From NCBI GenBank assembly GCA_002437285.1, contig DJOV01000124.1, positions 1 to 13,294 on the forward strand: a stretch of 13,294 nucleotides of DNA. Direction: 5' to 3'. Shown here piece by piece: positions 1-5,426 of this stretch. The notes below the pieces were generated by a model that was not told where the DNA came from, did no database searches, and was given only the letters and a program-made list of their open reading frames with translations. This stretch comes from Prevotella sp. UBA6429 (GTDB lineage Bacteria; Bacteroidota; Bacteroidia; Bacteroidales; Bacteroidaceae). Both the position numbers and the translations under genes were made by a program. Positions within the stretch are counted from its first letter, which is position 1. Each line of letters starts with the position of its first letter.

Positions 1-63
1 GGCACGCCTGGAAAGCGTGTAACCGCCTAAAGCGGTTCCGGGGTTCGAATCCCCGTCTTTCCG
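1..63 (+). tRNA. tRNA-Ser (anticodon GGA), 5' end cut by window edge
   Basis: The 3' two-thirds of a class II tRNA are visible. The anticodon stem CACGC/GCGTG (3-7 and 15-19) closes a 7-base loop CTGGAAA whose middle triplet is GGA, which reads serine codons UCC/UCU. A long variable arm (ACCGC..GCGGT) follows, as expected for serine tRNAs. The T arm is CGGGG-TTCGAAT-CCCCG. The 3' acceptor strand TCTTTCC ends at 62 with discriminator G at 63, also typical of tRNA-Ser. CCA is not encoded directly after it. The acceptor 5' strand and D arm lie outside the window. Confidence 0.93.
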
Positions 64-103
64 CCCCAGTCGTTTGAAAGATGTGACTTTAATCTATGTT
101 AAG

Positions 104-961
104 ATGAAAAAGAAAATTGCATATCTCTCCATTTCCTTTGTTTTTATTCTTTTGTCCATGATGGTGGGTGCCAGTCCCGTCCATGCTGAGGTTGCTGCTG
201 GCCCGCAAGCCAGCTCGGATACGGCGGCGGTTGACGAGCCGTTGGCAGACAGCACTGACAACGAGGCCTCACTCGATGATGCGCTGGCCACTGACAGCGC
301 TTCGGTGGCTCCCGTGGAGGAAACCGGTTTCCACAAGGCCTTGAAAACCAAGTTTATCGAGGGAAATGCAGGATTCATGTCACTTGTGGCTTTGGCCTTG
401 GTGCTTGGCTTGGCTTTCTGCATAGAGCGCATCATCTACCTGAGCCTATCTGAGATCAACGCCAAAAAGTTCATGAAGGACCTCGATGCAAAGATTATGG
501 CGGGCGATGTGGAGGGTGCAAAGGCACAATGTCGTGACACCCGCGGCCCTGTGGCCAGCATCTGCTACCAAGGCTTGGAACGCATGAACGAGTCAATGGA
601 CAATGTGGAGCGGAGCATTGTCAGTTATGGAACGGTGCAAAGCGCCAATCTTGAGAAGGGCTGTTCTTGGATTACTCTCTTCATCGCCATGGCCCCGTCG
701 CTTGGCTTCCTGGGTACAGTGATAGGCATGGTCATGGCTTTCGACCAGATCCAGACGGCGGGTGACATCAGCCCGACCATCGTTGCCGCTGGTATGAAGG
801 TGTCGCTCATCACCACTATCTTTGGCATCATTGTGGCCTTGATTTTGCAAGTGTTCTACAACTACATTCTCTCCAAGATTGACCATCTCACATCGCAGAT
901 GGAGGAGTCGGCCATCACGCTGCTCGACTCAATCATGAAATTTAAACTGACCAGACAATGA
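104..961 (+). CDS. exbB: ExbB/TolQ/MotA-family proton channel protein
   Basis: Inner-membrane proton channel subunit that, with ExbD, converts proton motive force into work on TonB-like partners (family knowledge). The 285-residue protein has an N-terminal hydrophobic segment (about 5-28, ending ASPVHA) resembling a signal sequence. An Ala/Asp/Ser-rich low-complexity stretch (about 30-72) follows, then transmembrane helices near 91-113, 187-214 and 232-256. The family signature is at 198-213 (PSLGFLGTVIGMVMAF), with pore-type threonines near 205 and 237-238. I chose ATG 104 because it begins MKKK plus a hydrophobic run. A TTG at 74 in the same frame would only add ten residues. The stop overlaps the next start (ATGA). 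ExbD genes downstream support the role. The signal-like N-terminus with acidic linker is longer than in enterobacterial ExbB, but such extensions are usual in Bacteroidota. Confidence 0.92.
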   Translation: MKKKIAYLSISFVFILLSMMVGASPVHAEVAAGPQASSDTAAVDEPLADSTDNEASLDDALATDSASVAPVEETGFHKALKTKFIEGNAGFMSLVALALVLGLAFCIERIIYLSLSEINAKKFMKDLDAKIMAGDVEGAKAQCRDTRGPVASICYQGLERMNESMDNVERSIVSYGTVQSANLEKGCSWITLFIAMAPSLGFLGTVIGMVMAFDQIQTAGDISPTIVAAGMKVSLITTIFGIIVALILQVFYNYILSKIDHLTSQMEESAITLLDSIMKFKLTRQ

Positions 962-1482
962 AAAAGCTTTTCCATCGTTGGCGGCAACTGTCTGCGGAGA
1001 AGCTGTCGTCGCGTGTGCTGTGCGTGATCATAGGGCTTGTGTGCTTGTTGTTTGCCCTGTTTTGGCTCATCGGTTATGACCGGCCTTATGAGGACGACCC
1101 CAATTTCTCGGCTCCATTGTTTACGGATGTCATCATCGTCTTCATGGAACTCTTGGTGCTCGTCACCATGAGTTGCGCCTTGTGGTCACTTGCCCGGGCG
1201 TTGAAGATTCGGGGCAAGGGCGAGAAGTGTGAGAACAATGTTCCGGTCAAGAAAATAGGTTACTCTGTGACGATAGGCACAGTCTTCTTGCTTGTTCTGA
1301 CCTTTCTCCTGGGATCGTCAGACCCCATGTCGGTCAATGGCGTGACATACGCCCGGGCCTTTTGGCTGAAGACGGCCGACATGCTGATTACATCATCACT
1401 GGTGCTGATACTTGTGGCCGTTGTGGCCATGATTTTCGGTGCCACCCAAAATGTGCGGAGAAATCATGTTCACCAATCGTAA
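958..1482 (+). CDS. Four-helix membrane protein of unknown function in the exbB-exbD operon
   Basis: I do not recognise a named family. The 174-residue protein has a short basic N-terminus (MKKLFHRWRQ) and four hydrophobic segments, near 18-40, 54-76, 101-120 and 140-162, with a basic loop at 79-90 and a polar tail. This suggests an integral inner-membrane protein with both termini in the cytoplasm (positive-inside reading, inference). It starts inside the exbB stop codon (ATGA overlap) and runs 17 nt into the most likely start of the first exbD, so it must be cotranscribed and probably translationally coupled. Placement between the channel subunit and its partners suggests an accessory or assembly subunit of the same motor. 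There is no direct motif evidence for that. Confidence 0.85.
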   Translation: MKKLFHRWRQLSAEKLSSRVLCVIIGLVCLLFALFWLIGYDRPYEDDPNFSAPLFTDVIIVFMELLVLVTMSCALWSLARALKIRGKGEKCENNVPVKKIGYSVTIGTVFLLVLTFLLGSSDPMSVNGVTYARAFWLKTADMLITSSLVLILVAVVAMIFGATQNVRRNHVHQS

Positions 1483-2044
1483 ACGCCACCATGTTCCCGG
1501 CCTGAACACCACCTCCACGGCAGACATCTCCTTCATGTTGCTCATTTTCTTTCTGGTGACGACCAACATGGACGTGGACAAGGGCTTGACGCGCCAGTTG
1601 CCGCCTCCTGACAAGCAGGAGCAACAGGCATCGCAGGTCATGAGAGGCACCCTGATGCAAGTGGTCATCACCCGTGACAACGAACTGCTCGTCGATGGAA
1701 AGCCCACACCAGTCAAGAACATTTGTGGCTTGGCGGAAGACTTCGTGCATCGTGTCGGCAAGAAGCACCTCATCAAGATAGAGGCTTCGCCCGAGGCCGA
1801 CTATGACACCTATTTCCAGTTGCAGAACCAGTTGGTCATGGCTTATGGCCGCCTGCGCAATGAGGTGGCGCTCAAGCTATATGGCAAGGCTTATGCCAAG
1901 CTCAATAACACCCAGCGCGAACATGTGAAAGAGCTCTGCCCGCAGCGTATAGCCGAGGACAACGCCGTGTCCGCGTCAACAGGCGCGACAGCTAAAACGA
2001 GTGATGCGGCCGATGTGGTGAAAGGAAAGGATAGACAGTCATGA
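1466..2044 (+). CDS. exbD: ExbD/TolR-family biopolymer transport protein (first copy)
   Basis: Single-span partner of ExbB that carries the protonatable Asp of the motor. From ATG 1466 the protein has 192 residues: a basic N-terminus, the motif VPGLNTTSTADISF, and one membrane helix near 18-34. The conserved channel Asp is Asp20 at the start of that helix. A periplasmic domain follows, and the C-terminal segment (about 138-167, YGKAYAKLN to PQRIAE) is of a kind common in Bacteroidota ExbD proteins. The frame is open upstream to a GTG at 1439 and an ATG at 1451. I prefer 1466 because it gives the short basic N-terminus of the family and has GGAGA four bases upstream. It overlaps the previous gene by 17 nt and the next by 4 nt. 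Confidence 0.9.
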   Translation: MFTNRKRHHVPGLNTTSTADISFMLLIFFLVTTNMDVDKGLTRQLPPPDKQEQQASQVMRGTLMQVVITRDNELLVDGKPTPVKNICGLAEDFVHRVGKKHLIKIEASPEADYDTYFQLQNQLVMAYGRLRNEVALKLYGKAYAKLNNTQREHVKELCPQRIAEDNAVSASTGATAKTSDAADVVKGKDRQS

Positions 2045-2514
2045 GCATGATACGTAGGCATAAGTATGGAGTGCCGGGGCTCAACGCGGCCTCACTTCCC
2101 GACCTGATATTCACGGTCTTGTTCTTTTTCATGATAGTCACCCACATGCAGAAAGTGGCCGTCAAGGTCAAGTATCGTGTGCCGCAGGGCACAGAACTCA
2201 GCCGGCTGACCAAGAAGTCGGCTGTGACATATATCTATATAGGGCGTCCGTCAGACGACATGGGCAAGGTCGTGGGCCAAGACATGCGCATCCAACTAAA
2301 CGACAAGTATGCCTCCGCCGATGAGGTGGCCGACTATGTGAGTGCGGAGAAGTCGCGCATGTCGCCCGAAGACCAACAGCAGATGACGGTCTCCATCAAG
2401 GCCGACAGGCATACGCCAATCGGACTTGTGAATCAGGTCAAACAGTCGTTGCGTAGCGCGAAGGCACTCCGCATCAGCTACTCGGCTGTGGAACGGAAAA
2501 CGAATCATCCATAA
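2041..2514 (+). CDS. exbD: ExbD/TolR-family biopolymer transport protein (second copy)
   Basis: Second, divergent ExbD-type subunit of 157 residues. It has a basic N-terminus (MSMIRRHKYG), the motif VPGLNAASLPDLIF with the membrane Asp at residue 21, one helix near 19-35, and a periplasmic domain to the end. It lacks the C-terminal YGK..PQRI segment of the first copy, so the two are not recent duplicates. ATG 2041 sits in the stop of the first exbD (ATGA), indicating translational coupling. Tandem non-identical exbD genes after one exbB are common in Bacteroidota and may form a mixed ExbD dimer in one motor (inference). A strong hairpin 22 nt after the stop probably ends the operon. Confidence 0.9.
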   Translation: MSMIRRHKYGVPGLNAASLPDLIFTVLFFFMIVTHMQKVAVKVKYRVPQGTELSRLTKKSAVTYIYIGRPSDDMGKVVGQDMRIQLNDKYASADEVADYVSAEKSRMSPEDQQQMTVSIKADRHTPIGLVNQVKQSLRSAKALRISYSAVERKTNHP

Positions 2515-2536
2515 GGCAGGCTGCTGCACCATTCAC

Positions 2537-2586
2537 CGACGAGCCCTCCTTGGTAAGCCTTACTGGTTTCCGGGGAGGGCTCGTCG
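2537..2586 (+). terminator. Strong hairpin after the exb operon
   Basis: A perfect 13-bp stem, CGACGAGCCCTCC (2537-2549) with GGAGGGCTCGTCG (2574-2586), lies 22 nt after the last exbD stop. The 24-nt loop contains a small inner inverted repeat (GTAA..TTAC). Position suggests transcription termination or mRNA 3'-end protection. No U tract follows, so it is not a textbook intrinsic terminator. Confidence 0.6.
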
Positions 2587-2846
2587 CATGTCGAATGTGA
2601 TAATTGCCAGGTTCCCGTCTTCCGCTTCTTATGCCTTATGATTAGCCACTTACGATTCTCCAGGTCAAGAAAAGTGCCTTGTTGCGTAAAGCGATAGTTT
2701 TAATTTGAAATGTAGAAGTCGCTTTTTCGGAAAATTACGCTGTGTTCTCAACGATAATATATCATAGCCCTTTAGTTTTCGATCGGTTTTGTGTCAATGA
2801 TAAGTCGGAATTAAATGTCAATTTAAAATAAATGTAGGCGAATATG

Positions 2847-2877
2847 TTGCCATATAAAATATTTATTGTTAACTTTG
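2847..2877 (+). promoter_or_regulatory. Bacteroidota-type promoter of the lrp gene
   Basis: The -7 element TAACTTTG (2870-2877) matches the TAnnTTTG consensus of the Bacteroidota primary sigma factor. A TTG -33 core lies at 2847-2849, 20 nt upstream. The start codon at 2899 leaves a short leader of about 15 nt. Confidence 0.75.
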
Positions 2878-2898
2878 CAATATAATTAAAATATCAAT

Positions 2899-3399
2899 AT
2901 GGCAAATCATCGTTTGGATGCTTTAGACAGAAAGATACTGAAATTGATTTCTGCCGATGCACGAATTCCTTTTCTTGAGGTTGCTCGCGCTTGTAATGTC
3001 AGTGGAGCGGCAATTCATCAACGTATCCAGAAACTCAATACGTTGGGCATTCTGAAGGGTTCGCAGTTTATTATCGACCCAGAGAAAATTGGTTATGAGA
3101 CTTGCGCATATGTGGGTCTCTACTTGAAAGATCCCAGCGCGTTTGACGCGGTGGTTGGGAAGCTGCGGGCCATCCCTGAGGTAACGGAGTGCCACTACAC
3201 CACGGGCGGATACGACATGTTCATCAAGATTTATGCAAGAAACAATCATCACTTGCTCAATATCATCCACGACAAGTTGCAACCTTTAGGCTTGTCGCGC
3301 AGTGAGACCATCGTCAGTTTCAACGCTGTGATAGATCGTCAGTTGCCGGTCTTTGTTGAACACGAGGTGCCAGCTGATGAGGATGAGGATGAGGAATAA
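2899..3399 (+). CDS. Lrp/AsnC-family transcriptional regulator
   Basis: DNA-binding regulator of 166 residues, near the usual size of the family (about 150-165). Residues 5-55 form the winged helix-turn-helix: LDALDRKILKLISADARI, then the recognition region NVSGAAIHQRIQKL, then LGILKGSQ. Residues about 68-150 form the RAM effector-binding domain, with the characteristic VTECHYTTGGYDMFIKI stretch near 95-111. The final nine residues are almost purely acidic (ADEDEDEE), an unusual tail. Family members sense amino acids or related metabolites and act as oligomers; the ligand here cannot be read from the sequence. It is monocistronic: its own promoter is upstream and a hairpin-plus-T-tract terminator follows inside the convergent folA. 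An AT-rich upstream region fits autoregulation (inference). Confidence 0.93.
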   Translation: MANHRLDALDRKILKLISADARIPFLEVARACNVSGAAIHQRIQKLNTLGILKGSQFIIDPEKIGYETCAYVGLYLKDPSAFDAVVGKLRAIPEVTECHYTTGGYDMFIKIYARNNHHLLNIIHDKLQPLGLSRSETIVSFNAVIDRQLPVFVEHEVPADEDEDEE

Positions 3400-3418
3400 A
3401 AGACACGTAAACGAATGC

Positions 3419-3931
3419 TTACCGCCGTGAACGGTAAGTGATGAAGGAGAAGCCTTGGTGCTTCTCCTTTTTCGTTTCCACCCATTGTCGCGTGTCAATG
3501 ACGGGGAAAAAGGCATCGGCGTCAGCAGGACAATCTTCCACCAGGGTGATTATCAGGGTGGAGGCAAGCGAAAGCGCTTGCCGATAGATGCTGGCTCCGC
3601 CGATGATGAAGGTTGTCGGAAAATCGTCTTGGCCTTGCGTGTCCTGAGAATGCGTGAAGTTGGCCCCCCCGCAAGCCCTGATGGCTCCTTCCAATGAGCG
3701 ATATACCTCTGCGTCGGGCAGGCTTGAGATGGTCCGGCTCACCACGATGTTGCGCCTCCCCGGCAGAGCGCCCTGTGGCAGCGACTCATAGGTTTTGCGC
3801 CCCATGATGATGGGGTGCCCCATGGTCAGCGCCTTGAAGCGGGCCAAGTCCTCTGGTATGGCCCATGGCAATCGGTTGTCTCGTCCTATGGCGCGATTGC
3901 GTCCCATGGCGGCTATGATGGCGATGTTCAT
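3419..3931 (-). CDS. folA: Dihydrofolate reductase
   Basis: Cytoplasmic enzyme reducing dihydrofolate to tetrahydrofolate with NADPH. From ATG 3931 it has 170 residues (family about 160). Visible motifs are MNIAIIAAMGRNRAIG (1-16), LPWAIPEDLARFK (21-33) with the catalytic acidic residue at Asp28, and MGRKTYESLP (43-52). They continue with GRRNIVVSR (58-66) and the nucleotide-binding IIGGASIYRQAL (109-120). Two oddities: about 15 extra polar residues before the GG motif (90-106), and Ala140 in ADAFFP where the family usually has Thr (Thr113 in E. coli numbering). The frame is open 16 codons further upstream, but MNIAII is the natural start, and there ATG overlaps the TGA of the preceding gene. 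It is the last gene of the mrp-porE-rsmF-folA operon. Confidence 0.93.
   Translation of the reverse strand: MNIAIIAAMGRNRAIGRDNRLPWAIPEDLARFKALTMGHPIIMGRKTYESLPQGALPGRRNIVVSRTISSLPDAEVYRSLEGAIRACGGANFTHSQDTQGQDDFPTTFIIGGASIYRQALSLASTLIITLVEDCPADADAFFPVIDTRQWVETKKEKHQGFSFITYRSRR
3444..3473 (+). terminator. Intrinsic terminator of lrp, lying inside the 3' end of folA
   Basis: The + strand has a 10-bp stem, AAGGAGAAGC (3444-3453) with GCTTCTCCTT (3460-3469), around a 6-base loop. The stem's 3' side runs into TTTTT (3468-3472). This is a textbook Rho-independent terminator reading rightward, 44 nt after the lrp stop. On the - strand the same bases encode folA residues near 155-163 and have no following T run, so it should not stop folA transcription. 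Confidence 0.75.
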
Positions 3932-5391
3932 ATCACGTCCACGGCTTGTTCGGGCAGATGGCTGGTCTTGATTTTCCATTCTTGCGGGAAGAGGTTGTTG
4001 GCGCGATTGCCGATGTTCTTGCAGAAACCGAGTGCCATGCCGCGATAGGTGAGCAACACCAATCCGCGGGGTGTGTCCGATGGCAGGGCGATGGCCTCCT
4101 TGTGTAGATAGAGAAGCGCCTGTTGCCCACTGATTTCCACCTGTGGGAATGTGGTACGATGGAGCCGTGTCGACAGGGCCAGAGAGGCTGAGGGTACGAT
4201 GCTCTTCCCCTTGGGCGTGCCGATGCCGATGCCGGCATGGATGAGATGGAGCGCGTCAGAGGCCTTCTCATAAAGAGGCAACCACCGTGTGGGAATGGCG
4301 CGTATCAAGGATGGTGTATCGATGAGAGTCCACGTGCCTTTGCCCATTGCTGGGTCTTCCTCAAGCCAGGGAACGACCGTCTTCTGATAGGCGCTTGGCT
4401 TGATGCGTGGGGCTGTCGGCCGCTTCTTTGCCGGTTTGCCGGTCGCCCCGGCTTCGGGCTTTTGCAGCACAGCCATGAACAAGCCTTCGCCAGGCGTGAA
4501 GCCAGGTATGAAGCGGAACACGGACTGTCGCTCCTCCTTTCCCCCGCTGTTGGTGACTGCAGGCAGCCCCGTGCCCAATGCGCCAGTGATGGGCCAGCTT
4601 GGGTCAATGGGTATGTCAACCCGTTGCGCCCCCAACTCGTTGATGATCCACTGGACGTTTTTCTCGTCCTCGTCTTCGTTGAAGGTGCACGTGGAGTAAA
4701 TCAGATAACCGCCAGGGCGAAGCGTCGGCCAGATGTCTTCGATGATGGACCGCTGCAGTTGCGCGCAGTTGTCCACGTTCAGTGGGCTCCACTCCCGTAT
4801 GGCCTGCGGGTCCTTGCGAAACATGCCTTCGCCCGAGCAGGGCACGTCGGCGAGGATGAGGTCGAAGGTGATGGCAGCCTTGCGGAAATCCCGGGGATAA
4901 TTGTTGGTGACCATGATGTCGGGATGTCCCTGCTTCTGCACATTCTCGGAGAGGATGGAGGCGCGCACCTTCATGGGCTCGTTGGCCACGACGACGCTTC
5001 CCTCAGACAGGGAGGCGCGGAGCGTGGTGGTCTTGCCGCCCGGTGCGGCGCACAGGTCGAGTGCTGTGACGGGCGTGCTGACCAGATGCCTCACCACATG
5101 ACTGACGAACATCGATGAGGACTCTTGCACGTAGTAGGCGCCAGCATGAAACAATGGGTCGAACGTGAAGTCAGGACGCTGGGGTAGGGCGCGTCCCTCT
5201 GCGCACCAGGGTATAGGCGAGAAGCCCTTCTCGCACCATTCCTCCGCAGTCGGCCCCTTGAACGGGTTGAGGCGTATGGTGGCTTGTGGCGGAAGGCGCA
5301 ACGCTTCGAGGAAACGTTGGTATCGGGCTTCGCCAAACAACTTTCGGGTGTTTGCCTCAAAGGCTTGGGGAAGGGCAGTGTCGTTGGCCAT
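3928..5391 (-). CDS. RsmF-like rRNA (cytosine-C5)-methyltransferase, NOL1/NOP2/Sun family
   Basis: SAM-dependent enzyme that methylates cytosine C5 in 16S rRNA (by homology to RsmF/YebU, 487 residues here against about 480). The N-terminal part (1-90) carries the family region TIRLNPFKG and the YYVQESSSM motif. The Rossmann methyltransferase core follows: SAM motif LDLCAAPGGKT (111-121), motif IV ADVPCSGEGMFRK (181-193) with Cys185, and motif VI YSTCTFN (232-238) with catalytic Cys235. The C-terminal region (about 320-487), with RGLVLLTYRGMALGF and NIGNRANNLFPQEW, resembles the RNA-binding PUA-like tail of RsmF-type proteins. The exact target cytosine cannot be told from sequence. It begins 35 nt after porE-like and overlaps folA by 4 nt, so it is operonic. 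Confidence 0.9.
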   Translation of the reverse strand: MANDTALPQAFEANTRKLFGEARYQRFLEALRLPPQATIRLNPFKGPTAEEWCEKGFSPIPWCAEGRALPQRPDFTFDPLFHAGAYYVQESSSMFVSHVVRHLVSTPVTALDLCAAPGGKTTTLRASLSEGSVVVANEPMKVRASILSENVQKQGHPDIMVTNNYPRDFRKAAITFDLILADVPCSGEGMFRKDPQAIREWSPLNVDNCAQLQRSIIEDIWPTLRPGGYLIYSTCTFNEDEDEKNVQWIINELGAQRVDIPIDPSWPITGALGTGLPAVTNSGGKEERQSVFRFIPGFTPGEGLFMAVLQKPEAGATGKPAKKRPTAPRIKPSAYQKTVVPWLEEDPAMGKGTWTLIDTPSLIRAIPTRWLPLYEKASDALHLIHAGIGIGTPKGKSIVPSASLALSTRLHRTTFPQVEISGQQALLYLHKEAIALPSDTPRGLVLLTYRGMALGFCKNIGNRANNLFPQEWKIKTSHLPEQAVDVI

Positions 5392-5426
5392 GAGCGTGGG
5401 TGGTGTTATTTGTGGTTCGTCATCGT

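Larger units (their letters stand above)
2515..2898. other. AT-rich intergenic region between exb operon and lrp
   Basis: 384 bases without a supportable gene. The first part holds the 2537-2586 hairpin. From about 2690 the sequence becomes clearly AT-rich (poly-T and poly-A runs, TGTCAAT repeated near 2792 and 2816) and ends in the lrp promoter. The AT-rich portion could hold operator sites for the adjacent Lrp-type regulator, which often controls its own gene; that is inference, as no defined palindrome was identified. Confidence 0.6.

Noticed and set aside
1..63. tRNA 3' end as an integration site with attL-like sequence
   Set aside because: No duplicate of the tRNA 3' end and no integrase gene occur in the window. 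The downstream genes are ordinary envelope genes.
73..103. TTTG-N19-TATGTTAA as a promoter for exbB
   Set aside because: The -7 box matches only six positions, and transcription would start after the chosen ATG. Cotranscription from upstream of the tRNA or an unseen promoter is as likely.
3664..3670. C7 run inside folA as a phase-variation tract
   Set aside because: The frame is intact, the tract is short and the gene is a housekeeping one; most likely neutral codon use.
4237..5118. A 293-codon + strand frame opposite the rsmF-like gene
   Set aside because: It is antisense to the methyltransferase core and contains no family motif; its length is explained by GC-rich codon use.
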